Source: Hormiphora californensis (Eukaryota; Ctenophora; Tentaculata; Cydippida; Pleurobrachiidae). Taken from it: DNA of 64,000 bases. The position numbers were made by a program, and so were the translations under genes. How positions within the stretch are numbered: the stretch's first letter is position 1; each line of letters opens with the position of its first letter. Where the stretch lies: positions 7,292,628 through 7,356,627 of the forward strand of contig CM035352.1 in the NCBI GenBank assembly GCA_020137815.1, written 5' to 3'. A model generated the notes under the pieces. That model did no database searches and was not told the DNA's origin. It saw nothing but the letters and a program-made list of their open reading frames with translations. Shown here piece after piece: positions 19,661 through 30,127 of the stretch.

Positions 19661-21272
19661 TTTGAATTTTTTTGTATTTTTCCCAGTCAGTGTTTTTGTC
19701 TGATTTGGTTTTTCTGAATTTGTGTGTCATTAGATTCAATTTAGCTCTTATGTATTTGTGATCTGTATTTATGAATTCGTTACTAACTTTCCATTTGTCG
19801 ATTAATTCACTTCCTAGCTTGTTGGTGATTGTAAGATCTATTATTGTTTGTTGAATTCTTGAGTTCTCGAAGGTAGGTTTGTTGTCATGGTTGATGATGT
19901 AGAGTTCATTCTGTGCTATCGCGATTTGTAAGTCGTCCCCTCTCTGGTCTGTTTTTTTGTCGCCCCAAATGGTACTATGTGCGTTCGTGTCGCTGTTTAT
20001 TATTAGTGCGGCGTTCTGTTTTTTGGCGTGTGTGGTCAGACCCTGTATGATTTTTGTGTATTGTGATATGTCCTTTTTCTCTTTCTTCCCGGCCATGTAT
20101 ATAGTGGCCATTACTATTTTCTGTTTATTTTCGTTTATTTGTATGGCAATGGAGTCTCTGCTGGAGAATTCGTGTAGAGTTATTGCTTTTTTGCAGTGGT
20201 TTTTGTGTAACCCCATGGCCACTCTTGGTCTTTCTTTTGTCTCCTCGGGTTTAATTATTCTGATGTCCTTGTGTATGTTTGGGATTTTAAATTTGGTGTT
20301 GCAATAGGGTTCGCAAATGAAGATGATCGGCGCTTGATTATTGATAATGTTAGAGGAGAGTGTTGCTATTGCGTCTTCTTTGTGTTGTTGGTTGGTGTAT
20401 ATCATGGATATTTGTACTGGTTGGTTGTGAGCAGATTTGTTTCTGTTATTTTTGTCAGATGGTTGTGTTTTATTTATTTCTGTGGGTTCGGTTTTGTTCC
20501 CGCTTGTTTTTTTGAGTTTCATGTTCAGTTTCATTTCTGCAGTTGGTTTCGCTTTTTGTTGAGTTCTATTTATTGTTAATTGAGTGTTTTTTGTTGGTTT
20601 GAAGTATGATGTAATGGGTTTTGTTGTCAATTCTGTCTTTACTGTTGTTATGTCTGTGTGTCCTTTTGCTGTTGTTGTTTCGTGATTAGGTTCTTCTGTT
20701 TGTTTGTGAGATCGTTTGTTGCCCGTTGATCGTTGTGTTGGTGTTGACCATGGCCCATGGTCGCTTTGGCATTTAGGTGTTATAGATTTGCTGTGTGGGG
20801 TGGTCGGTTCTACCGTTTTAGTACCATGTTGTTTGTTAGCAGCTGCTTTTGTTTGGGTTTTGTTGGTGTTTTCCTTTTTCCTAATTTTTGACCTGAATTT
20901 GTTACTTCTTTCTTTGGGTCGTTTCCTTTTTGTTGTTTTTCCTTCATCCTGTTCCGCTGTTTCTGGTTTAGTTGAAGTATGCTCCACTTTCCTAATTTTT
21001 GCTCGGTGCATGTTTGGTTGTGTTTCAGGTCGTTTCCTTTTTTGTGTTGTTGGTTCAGAGTTGGTTTGACTGTGTCTTTTTCCTATCGGACCGTTCTTTG
21101 TGGGTTTGTTGTAATAGTAGGAATTTGTTATTTTTATTGGGGCGGTTATTACGGCTTGTTTGTCGTTTGGGTCCCCGTGGTTTTTGGTCAGTTCGGAAGT
21201 CGTTGCTGCATGTGTGTTCGTGGCACTTGGACCATTACGAGGCACTGGGGCCTTTACGTTGCTCTTTGGCAT
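19605..21272 (-). pseudogene. LINE-d ORF: Lys/Thr-rich region plus APE endonuclease, RT missing
   Basis: A 555-aa frame. Residues 1-270 are Lys/Thr/Asn/Pro-rich and low-complexity (gag-like linker, no zinc knuckle seen). Residues about 290-530 are an APE-type endonuclease: IIFICEPYC (catalytic E), SDTNAHSTIWGDKKTDQRGD (the GDxNAH..WG..D.RG block) and NTDHKYIRAKL (terminal D-H). The frame leaves retroelement sequence near 19665, where it enters repeat R, so RT and RNase H are absent. Base composition and endonuclease type fit the same family as LINE-b at 13196. The plus-strand ORFs across 19950-21520 are shadows of this T-rich strand. Confidence 0.85.
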
Positions 21273-21299
21273 TATGGTTGTTCGAGGCTCTTGGGCCTT

Positions 21300-22003
21300 T
21301 ACGAGGCACGTAGGCCTATAAGTTGCGCTTGGGCAATTGTACTTACCGATCCTTGGTGGTTGTTGTCTACATTGCTAGTCTGCAGGGTGAGAGTTAGTGT
21401 CAGAATGGTGAATAGAAGGAGTTTCGCATCATGTAACCACGCGCTTGGAACTGATGTCTGGTGGGCTAGCGGACGTTTCTCAGAGCAGAAGATGACCTAC
21501 GCTGCAGCTACCTCTTCGTATTGAGGCGCGCGGCGAAGGGATTGCAGCGCATTCGAAAACAAAAGGGAAAATGTACAAACAGAATTTATTTGTTTTTTAT
21601 TTTTATGCTCGCCCTGGGGTGCAATGAAGCTTCGCACGCCGCTAGTCAGTTTGCTCGCGCGGTTGTGTTTTAGCGCGTGACAGGGACGGCAGTCTTGCTT
21701 TCCGGAGATTTTTCCCGTGGTTAAAATCTGATTTTTGAAGATGTCACCCCCTGGGTGACGCGCGATGTTTTATTTGCGCGTCGTAAACATTTATGCTAGT
21801 TTTTTGGCTCTCCCACCTTTGTTTCTTGACCACGCGTGAGAGGGGAGGAGACAACTTCAAAAAATCCGACTTTAGGCTATTAAGAGTCGTTTGTTAGGTT
21901 TGGAGTTAGAAAATTTAAAGTTTAAAATTTAAATGGATATTAAAAAGAATAGTTCATCGATTACAGTTCAACACAATGGCCAAAGGATTGTCTGGAGGGG
22001 GTA
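21300..22003. other. No gene recognised
   Basis: This is probably the LINE-d 5' region up to about 21540, then a CG-containing tract (cgcgcggcgaagg, ttgctcgcgcgg, gacgcgcgatg). No supported ORF or repeat pair was noticed. Confidence 0.4.
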
Positions 22004-24346
22004 TTAGTCATCCATGGGATGGCTGATGTCCAACACGGATACCCCCTTGACCAACATTCCACTAGCATCTTTAAGTTGGAACGGTTTGAGTCCAGGGTCC
22101 TTGGTCTTGGGGCTTGAGCTTCCAGTCTGTCCCTGTGGTGAGGATGTGTTGTTAGGGGATGGTTTGGGAGAAAACCAGATTTTCTCAGACGTGTGAAATG
22201 TTATTTGGGTAAAGTGACTGGTTCTCAGCCAATCGGTAAGTAATATTTCCTGGTTCGGTCGGTTACTAATTACGTAAGTCTAGTTATAGTACCTGCTTCT
22301 TGTCGGGGGGGGGGGGACATGTTAATTGTTAATAAATCACCTCTTTTTTCCGATTTTGTTAATTAACGTTAATTAACAAAATTAACAAAATTAACAAATG
22401 CTAAAATATTGGTGTTATCGGTTGATAATACGACTTTAACTGATTTAATTTTGTAGTTTAATAACTTATCTAACATTTGTATACCCATGCAAGACCTCCT
22501 CCGATAACCAAAGTCCAACATACAAGTTTTTTGGCTCCAAATTGATCAAAATTTAAAGAGTACGAATATTTCAATTTAGCGTGTAAAATGTCACTTGAAT
22601 GTAATTTTTTCATTGATAATCCATTCTTCAGACGAAAGAAAGTGATGTACAACGTTTCTGTTTGAAAAATACGAAAAAATTCCCAAAATTGCTTTTTTTG
22701 GTCAAAAATTGAAAATTTGCTTCGCTACAAATCCTTGTGTTTTTTTAGAAAAAATTATTTTTGGGATATTTTTCGATTGAAGGTAAATTTATGAGTCTTA
22801 TTAAGTTTTTAAGGTTAGAAAATGTGGATTAGTGTCATTTGACCTCAATTGCGGTTCAGGTTGGCTAGTTTTTGTTCGAATTTACAAAATGGAACAAATC
22901 GTTGTGGGAAGGCTGTAGTAGACGGCTTGGGGGTATGCAAATCATGCAGAAGGAACATCTTTGTTCGCAGAACAACATGCAGCATGTGTAATACCAAAAA
23001 AGGGACTTTAGATGGTATACATGGCATTTGTTAATGTTTGTTAACTTTTGTTAATTATGTTAATAAATCACCTGTTTTTTCGATGTTAATATTAACAAAG
23101 TTAACAAAATTAACATGTCCCCCCCCCTTCTTGTCCTTATTCTTGTTCCTCTTATCCTTTTCTTGTCTGAGTTGGTTCTGTGCTTCTTGTAGTGCTGCTT
23201 GGTGTTGCTGGAGTTGCTCCGCCTGTTGCTGCATCAATAGTTGCTGCTGTGTGATGTATTCTTGCTGCTCCATCTGTTGTCGGGCCAGAGTTTGTATCTC
23301 CTGTTGTTGTGCTAACAGAGCCTGTAGGTGGAGTTGTTAGCCTTGCTGTAGGAGGGGTTAGTTGGGTGGGGTGTGGAGATGGGGGTGGAGGGTATGGGGG
23401 GGGTGATGGTGTGTATTGTTGAGTTGTACCTGGTTTGTGTTGGCGTTCTGGTCTAGCATCTGTTGGTTAGCTTGGTCATTCTGGTCCATACGTTCATCCG
23501 CTGGTTCATTGTTACCGGGTACTATTCCATTACCGGGTACTACTCCGTGTCCGGGTACAGCTCCATGTCCAGGTACAGCTCCGTTTCCTGGTGTCATTCC
23601 GTTGACTCCAGCAACATTTCGGTTTCGGTTCTGTATGGGGGGAGGGGTTGTTAGTAGGGATTGTTATACTTCATCTTCAGAATTTGATAGTTAGAGGGGG
23701 GAGTGGTAATTTGTTTACCAGTCTTATATAAGTTAGGGGGTTGTTAGGGGGGGGGGGGTTGGTAGTGGGTTTGTACTTTTATATTATTCTGAATTCGGTA
23801 GTTTTGAAGGAAGGGATTATGGGAGGAGGGGAGGTGTATTTCACTTGCCTGTCTTATATAGGGAGGTGGGGGCCTAGCTGTTCCCTCTCGTCTTCTTACA
23901 TTGAGTATTCTGAAACCAGGAACTGGTACGATCAAATCTTGTGCTAAATCTCCCATTACATAGAGTAGATGATGGCCCTTTATACTGAGTTGGACTGGAG
24001 GTCTGGTCAGAATTGCAGGTTCTAACCACCCGAGAATCCTGGACATTGTCTCCCTCGATTGTAAATGATTATATGTATCGACGTCCCGTAGCGAGTGGGT
24101 ATGGAGATCATCCTCTTCACATACGTATTGAGCAGGTACACCTGGAATGTTATCTGCAGTCAACATCAGGGATCTGCCTCGGTAGTCCCGGTTCGTTAAC
24201 AAGGGAATGTTTTGTTGCAGGAGGAAAGCCTCCAGATCCTTAAAATCCGCGTCTTCAAGCGTCAGCATCTCGGTACTATAAATCCTAAGTTGGCGGCCTC
24301 TCGGGGCACGCATTATCTTCTGCTGTGGGGTCAGTCTCCTTGCCAT
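22004..24346 (-). CDS. Four-exon gene of unknown function, exon 3 interrupted by a transposon
   Basis: Exons read from splice signals: exon 1 24346-23849 (166 codons, MARRLTPQQKIMRAPRGRQL..), exon 2 23630-23430 (67 codons), exon 3 23321-23128 plus 22296-22293 (66 codons once the insertion is ignored) and exon 4 22132-22004 (42 codons, ends SHPMDD, TAA). All introns are phase 0. Intron 1 has a GC donor (CAG|GCAAGT) and a TACTAAC branch site before ..ccatacag. Introns 2 and 3 are GT-AG (CAG|GTACAA..cctacag; CAG|GTACTA..caccacag). The predicted 341-aa protein has a globular N-terminal half with a Pro-rich end, a PGNG/PGHG-rich segment, a Gln-rich coiled-coil-like stretch, then a Lys-rich tail. 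No family was recognised. It could be a host gene or belong to an unidentified element. The insertion introduces a stop. Confidence 0.65.
22305..23127. mobile_element. G-tract-capped TIR element 1 (823 bp), 8-bp target duplication
   Basis: It starts with 12 G (22305-22316) then ACATGTTAATT, and ends in the inverse (AATTAACATGT then 9 C, to 23127). It is flanked by TTCTTGTC at 22297-22304 and 23128-23135. Subterminal GTTAATAAATCACCTSTTTT occurs in direct orientation near both ends, with many GTTAAT words. There is no transposase. An 8-bp duplication is the hAT-superfamily size (Merlin also 8-9 bp), but the homopolymer terminus is atypical. It lies within exon 3 of the 22004-24346 gene. Confidence 0.85.
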
Positions 24347-24399
24347 GGTTGCTACATGAGAGAATATTGGTTATTTGCTGCTGTCGATAGGGGTGTGAG

Positions 24400-25160
24400 G
24401 GTGGTGGGTTGGGTGTAGAGGGGGTGAGAAGGGAGGGGCGGCGTAATTACAAGTGGTATTTGGATAATAAGAGACGAGGGAAAGGGGATACTGATATTAC
24501 ACTACTACAGTTGTGTTGGAATGGGGGCAGTAGAGAGCAATATTATTAACAATGTCAGATTTTGAGGGAGGGAGGCTAAGGGTGATGCGTTACAATTATA
24601 CTATCAAGAGCTTAGGATATTGACAATTGAGACTTGAGATGATGGGGAGAGAGGTAAGACTGATGTCATCTAATTAGCGGCAGTCGAGAATTGAGATATT
24701 ATTATACTACAGCATTTAGGAGTTGTGAGGCTACAATATTGCTAACAACATTAGTGAAATGCGATAGTTGTAGAGGAATACTGTTGCTGCAGTGACTATA
24801 GTGATATGGTATAGAGGAACAACTGTACTACTGTCAACAGGCAATGAAAGAGGAGGTCAGGGAAGAGCGGCGTAACTGCTGGCTACGTTTGAGAAATGAG
24901 GTGATGAGAGAGAGAGAGAGAGATTGCGCGCGCGCTGTTCGTTGGTTAGTGGAGTTGTGTATCTGTTGTAGTCGGCGCAGCTGTCGGTACTCGCGCGTTA
25001 CGTCTTTGGTTTGGGTCTGTATAGAGTGCGGGGTAAAGGTCAGTTGGAAAGAAGGAGAAGGGGGTTGTTGTAAGTGTGTAGATCGTGGTGTCGACGGCGA
25101 GCCGTTATCGTCGGTAATACCGAAGGTCGGATAGGTCCGAAGGTTGGAGGGTGAAGAAGA
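24400..25160. other. No gene recognised (5' region of the four-exon gene)
   Basis: Immediately upstream of the gene start at 24346 on the minus strand. It is low in coding signal, with a (GA)n/(CG)n tract at 24903-24940. It may hold the promoter, but no specific motif can be defended. Confidence 0.3.
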
Positions 25161-25162
25161 TT

Positions 25163-25217
25163 GGTTGGCTCTCAGTCAAGACTGAGAGCCTTAAGCCACT
25201 GCGCCGCGGCAAGGCTC
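25163..25217 (-). repeat. Possible tRNA-like SINE head
   Basis: The minus strand reads GCCGCGGCGCAGTGGCTTAA then GGC, resembling a tRNA acceptor stem plus A box (GCGCAGTGGCTTAAGGC). A 10-bp hairpin with loop CTTG (ggctctcagt/actgagagcc) follows. No B box (GGTTCGANTCC) was found, so this is not a functional tRNA gene. Confidence 0.3.
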
Positions 25218-25226
25218 TTCTTCGTG

Positions 25227-25401
25227 CAGTGGATGGCATAACATGCTCCTAAATCATGTGTACTTTTTTCGATTCTGTAACCTTGAAGATCTGGTGGGCA
25301 ATAAGAAATGTCTTGTCGATGATCTTCTTCTTTCTCTTTTCGGCCCTTCAAATTCGTATCAATATTCACCTTTGATAATTGGTGGGAGTAGTGGTTTCGG
25401 T
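25227..25401. repeat. Fragment of repeat R continuation
   Basis: ggcataacatgctcctaaatc.. matches 19580-19660. The distal part (aattcgtatcaatattcacc to gtggtttcgg) matches 7692-7740. It shows the undisturbed sequence across the site where LINE-b entered repeat R at 13196. Confidence 0.8.
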
Positions 25402-25639
25402 AGCTGCCCTGGGAGGCTCATCCCACCAGTTTCACTAGTAATGGGTAAAAGTTGAGACGGTATAACGTCTTTACAGCCAGCTTTCACAGGTAAATTAGCC
25501 GTTATAAGTCACAGATGCTTGAGGCCCTCTACAATTAAGACCATCAGCTCAATGTTAGTTCTTGAGAGCTCTGTTGAGGTAGCTGCATCTGTTGTGTCTG
25601 GGAGGATGTCAGAAACGCTGTAGTAACTTAGTGTTTCTG

Positions 25640-25695
25640 CTTCCTGTTCCTCCCCGGTTGAGGCAGGGTTCCCCTCTTCTTCTGTCTCCATCATG
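25640..25695 (-). pseudogene. Duplicate of the SGNH ORF N-terminus
   Basis: Minus reading METEEEGNPASTGEEQEA is identical to residues in the ORF at 6166-6822. After it the frame diverges (25509-25640). It directly abuts the segmental duplication that starts at 25684. Confidence 0.7.
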
Positions 25696-26525
25696 GCGCT
25701 GGTATAATCGGGTAGACAGGTTCACGACAGCGGTAAATAAAAAGGGGGAAAGAAATGGGAAACAATAAATCAATATCAGTCACGGATGTTGTTGTGACGT
25801 AGGTAGACATATCCTCCGAACTGATACCGTTTCCCCTTGTACTCAGGACAGGTCCACCTCTTCCCTCCCAAAATCGTGTGGCTACCCAGTGAGTGTCAAG
25901 CACACGAATATTGTCTGATGTGAGTGACACTTTAAATAGCCTAGAGTTCCAGTCATTAATTTCTTAGTTGAGCCATGGACCTAATTTGCGACTGTTCGTG
26001 TCCAGGCCAGTAAGAAATGTCAATCTTATCAGTTCCCAGTCTTTCGGCTCTCAAGTCACAACGGGTCGATAATTTCTTTACTAGCGGTCTCCACTGACCC
26101 GTGCCATCATTTATCAAATGTTAATGGCTTTTTAAGTACAATTCTTCCACTTTGTAAAATGTATAAATTAGATATAATAATAAGCACAAAAGCACTGTTA
26201 GTGTCCTTGTGTCGTAGTAAGCAGGGTAAATTCCAACTTTTCCTTCCTACCAATGGAATTTTGGTTATTGTTTAATGTTTCAATCTTTCTCCTCAATAAA
26301 TGCAAAGTGTTGCGACATCTATATTGTTCCTTTTGTTGTCAGCTCTCTCTCTTCCGCAGGACAAGTATTACTATTAGTAAATGATCGAATATAAAATATT
26401 ACCTGTAGGACAGCTGTAATCCAAGTGTTCTTCTACGTTAACTCCTTGATTTCACCGTGAAGAAGATTGAGGTCATCCTCACCAACATAGTCTTCTACTG
26501 CATCATCAACATTCCGGGCTGGATC
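25684..26525. repeat. Segmental duplication copy 2 (empty for LINE-a)
   Basis: Contiguous counterpart of 1-570 plus 2816-3093. The junction ttcctaccaatggaattttg at about 26245-26264 is the unoccupied LINE-a target. It contains the family B repeat block and ends at ccgggctggatct. Confidence 0.9.
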
Positions 26526-26698
26526 TGTAGCCGTTGCCTTCGCACTGTTGGATCCGTCCTCTCATCAGTCCACTTTACTAGTGGCATGAAGTCTCGGCCC
26601 ATGTAACTTATTTCCTTCGTGTACATCGCTCTAAACGCCGGAGCCAATCTTGAACTTAGCAGGATAAATTCCGACTTTTTCGTTAATCTTCCCTTCAT
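26495..26698 (-). pseudogene. Family B exon fragment
   Basis: Minus reading KGRLTKKSEFILLSSRLAPA then AMYTKEISYMGRDFMPLVKW. The KGRLT..EF start recurs as KGRLTGEREFYPV at 30240-30300, after the SANT-like exon. It looks like real but isolated coding sequence. Not recognised. Confidence 0.4.
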
Positions 26699-26885
26699 AT
26701 GTTACATGTGCCCTTCATATGTTACATGTGTGTTATGCCATATTCATTGTTCCTTCTGTTGTCAGTTCTTCCGCAGGACAAGTATATAATATAAAGAGAT
26801 GTCCTCATATTCCAGGATAATCCAATTGTCAAAACAAACAGCTGCTATTGGTTCCTCGGTAAAGGAGATGTCCTCAAAAACAAGT

Positions 26886-27218
26886 TCACTCCTTAAACAG
26901 TGAACCCTGGGTGTATTGATTGATAGGTGACTTTTCCTGAACCGGTGACGTTTTCACCGTCTTTGGGGCCACTAGCCTCAACTTAGGCTGAAATTGATAA
27001 TCAAATAGGGCAATTTCATTATATGCCTTCTCCCTCTCTGAAATCTCGTATTTTGTGTTTCCTGTCGACTTAAGCGCTGGATACTTTACCATGTTTACTA
27101 TCTTCAGTAAGTTATCTTTGTGGAAATTATTGTTATAAGGGGGAGTATGGGATCTAGCAGATTCGGACACAGCTGGACAGGCCCCAGGGGAGGGGGAGGA
27201 GGGGTAAAAAATGGCCAA
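26886..27218 (-). pseudogene. Family B SANT/MADF-like exon, damaged copy
   Basis: Minus reading: NNNFHKDNLLKIVNMVKYPA, then KYEISEREKAYNEIAL, after which the frame diverges from the intact copy at 30128-30637. The Pro-rich leader SPGACPAVSESARS is shared by both copies. Upstream and downstream sequence pairs with 30370-30598. Confidence 0.45.
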
Positions 27219-27502
27219 AAATCATGGAAGTCCTTTTTGATGAATTGCATCTATTTACATTTAGGACGGCAGTTGGGGGTTAATAAGCTATGTTAAATAT
27301 GTTTGGCTATTTAAAATATTTCCACTTTATAATATGTTTTTAAATGTACTGTTAGTATTTTGAGGTGGTTCCAACTGATATTCAAGGATAATCCAATCAT
27401 GCTGTAGTGCATAGCCAGTTCCTCGTGGTGTTATTATATTCTCGATTTCTTTCTCAATGGTCATTAATCTCGTGTGACCCGTTTCATCATTTATCATTTA
27501 TG

Positions 27503-28167
27503 TTAATCATGGTCTGTCAGGGGTGTCGCCTCACGCTCAAATCTCACGCACACCAAATTTGGCCGGACGCACAAGGAAGCAAAGAATAGATTTAATACAG
27601 TTATCTCATCTCCATCCTCATCCCGATATAACAGCCGGATATTAGGACGGATGGAAAACTGCTGCCCATCAAACCGGACCATGTCCTCATAAGGTGAGAG
27701 ACAGTCGGAGATCTTCAACTTTCGAATCTCCTCTCGTTATACTAACTTGATAAAAATTCCTGCTTGAGAGAGGGATGGAAAGATTTAGGAATATGACTTA
27801 AAACTAAAAAAGTGGATATTTCAGCTGTGATGGTGAGCACCACGGCCTCGATCTCCATCCCACACCAAACAAGTCCTACGGCCGTCTCGAATGACCCCAT
27901 GTAGTTTGCTGTCATAGCCTCCGCAAGAGAGAACAGAAAGTTTCGTATCACTCTCCTTATACGGTCTTCCAGGTCTTTGGGAATACTCTCCGGGTCAATG
28001 GCCCCGAATGTTGTCAGGTAGGATGTTGGTTTGCCGAGATACCTTGGCATTCTGTCAGTGCCCTTGAGGCCCTCGCCCAACAATTGCTTTGCCTCCATAA
28101 CAAAAACTTGAACTTTGTTTTTTAGCCATTCAGAACACATTGTGAAAAACTTCAAGATGTTCAACAT
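27503..28167 (-). pseudogene. Family B exons including a PB1-like domain
   Basis: After a good acceptor (ccctctctcaagcag, exon start 27759) the minus strand reads GIFIKLV-stop-REEIRKLKISD, then FDGQQFSIRPNIRLLYRDED and GDEITV. A basic first strand and an OPCA-like acidic YRDEDGDEI box are the hallmarks of PB1 interaction domains. TAA replaces a Tyr codon that is intact in the paralogue at about 39600. The preceding exon (27775-28167) reads RYLGKPTSYLTTFGAIDPES and LEDRIRRVIRNFLFSLAEAM, a helical region not recognised. The nonsense codon argues for a pseudogene. Confidence 0.5.
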
Positions 28168-28317
28168 TAATTAACTAATATGTAGCAGGTTAGCATCAGA
28201 GATACACAACCATAAGAGACCAAGTGTGAGAGTAAACCACCACACTTACTACTTAAAATATCGCCAAAAACAGAACTATTTTAACCGTGTCCTGTATCTG
28301 CTCAACGTTGTCCCATG

Positions 28318-28620
28318 TCAAGAGTCGCATCGTCCCCGAGAGTGCCGGGTATCCATCTGGCCCAGGCTTTCCCCGTTCAGGGAGAGCAGGAGCTCCCCCA
28401 TCCCATGGTTCATACCCGGGCCAACGATCCGGATCGTGATCTTCCCCCGGTCGGTGGAAACCACCTCCCAGTCGGGAAGACCCGTCACCGTTTCAACCAC
28501 GGCCCCCGAGGAGACGTCGTCCATTACTTCCAGCTCGACACCCTCCTCCACCTGCCTGCTCGATATAAAGCGCATCGGAGGCGGTGGTTTTTCCCCCGAG
28601 GATGCTTGTCCTCCTCGTTG
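28318..28620 (-). pseudogene. Family B exon fragment, GC-rich
   Basis: Minus frame reads MRFISSRQVEEGVELEVMDD then KITIRIVGPGMNHGMGELLL. It is more GC-rich than its surroundings, as expected for coding sequence. No domain was recognised. It lies upstream (on the minus strand) of the PB1-like exons and could be an earlier exon of the same gene. Confidence 0.4.
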
Positions 28621-28894
28621 ACCATTTTATCCTCCCAATTTTTTGGCCAAAACGGCATCGCACTGTTCAGGAGTGGTTACTTAGAAATAGCTTTCTGAAA
28701 CTCAAATTAAGTGTTGAAAAAGTTATAGCCAGTGCTATCGATTGCTCACTGCTACCAGTGGTGTTTTCTCGATAATTTCTTTACCAGTTCTTTACCAGTG
28801 GTCTTTATTCTCCTTTGTCCCGTGCCATCATTTATCAAATGTTTTGGCTTTTAATTACAATGTTTCCACTTTATAAAATGTTAAAGTTAGATAA

Positions 28895-29035
28895 AATTAT
28901 GCCAAAAACTAACAGAAATTAGTTGGCTGGAAAGGTGACCATTTTGTTGTCAAACTGACACCTTTGCCCTCTCCGGGTTTCATCATTATCTTTCCCTCTC
29001 TGATTTCTATCTCTATCTATGTCTCTCTTTCACTT

Positions 29036-29131
<96 letters not shown>

Positions 29132-29293
29132 CCTATCTCTCTCTCTCTCTTTCTCTCTTCTCAAACTCACTGATTTACCCCCTGATTTACCCCATCGATG
29201 ATATCCGTAACCCGGGCCGGGCAAAGGTGTCAGTTTGACAACAAAATGGTCACCTTTCCAGCCAACTAATTTCTGTTAGTTTTTGGCATAATT
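28895..29293. repeat. Inverted repeat with (CT)n core
   Basis: 75-bp arms 28895-28969 and 29219-29293 (aattatgccaaaaactaaca.. to ..cctttgccc) are near-perfect inverse complements. The centre holds a long (CT)n microsatellite (about 29034-29160). The Ser/Leu ORFs over the CT tract are not genes. Confidence 0.9.
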
Positions 29294-29299
29294 GGGGTA

Positions 29300-30125
29300 T
29301 ATTTTTGGTATTTTCTGATGTGAAATACGATGTAAGACATGTCTGGACGTGTATAAATCGCTAAAGTACGAAAATTTCGATTTTGACGTCATTATGACGT
29401 CATAGCGTGACGTCACGACGTTATAACGTCATGATAGGGATGTATTATTATCAGGCTCATCTAGATGAAGATGCTGACCAAGTTTGAGATCGATTGGACA
29501 AGATTTGAGGTCGCTCTGGCGAAAAACGCATTATCGTCATATCTATTTTCATACAGTCTTAACACTTCAGACGCGATTTAAGACCCTTAGAAATATAGTT
29601 TCACAAATTCGCTATATGGTTTTTGAAAGTATAGACGATTATCTTTCATAAGTGTGGTCTCCGTTTTTCGATCAGAAGCCGTCTTCAGGGTGTAAATTGA
29701 GCTCAAAGAAATTTGGTTGAATTGAAAAAACTCGTATCTTTATGACAGTTTGTTAAGACGTTCTGGTTGGACCTAGAACATGAAAACTATTCGTCTACAC
29801 AATTTGAACGATTATCTTTCGAATGCAACAAACGAGAAGTGTCTATCTTATGTCGTTTTCTCTCAAAAATGATTATAAATTTGGTAAAAACAGCGTCTAT
29901 CCATAGATACATAGATACATAGATACATAGATAGACCCGGGACATTTATTGCTTTTTTCACGATGCCATATCTCTAAAACTAAAAGAGATAGAGACTTGC
30001 CCTTTTAAACTACAGTAGATCTAGACTATGTGACACTGTATACCAAATTTTAGACCGATCGGTGCAGTGGGTGCTACGCTATGGGCGTCGCAAAATGCCA
30101 TTTTTGGCTAAAAACTGAAAAAAGT
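29300..30125. repeat. Dispersed repeat with TGACGTCA cluster; no gene
   Basis: 29380-29530 matches 35770-35935, including tgacgtcat words and ctagatgaagatgctgacca. 29908-29936 is a (tagatacata)n tract. No coding signal was seen. Confidence 0.7.
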
Positions 30126-30127
30126 TA

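Noticed and set aside
19957-21524. Plus-strand cysteine- and phenylalanine-rich ORFs that look like membrane proteins
   Set aside because: They are antisense shadows of the Lys/Thr-rich LINE-d frame on the minus strand, whose endonuclease motifs are convincing.
25163-25217. Functional tRNA gene on the minus strand
   Set aside because: An A-box-like start is present, but no B box, T-arm or acceptor 3' strand follows. At most a SINE head.
28964-29201. Ser/Leu-rich ORFs and the antisense Arg/Glu ORF as charged or hydrophobic proteins
   Set aside because: They translate the (CT)n microsatellite. The same applies to 59698-60015 and 60790-61227.
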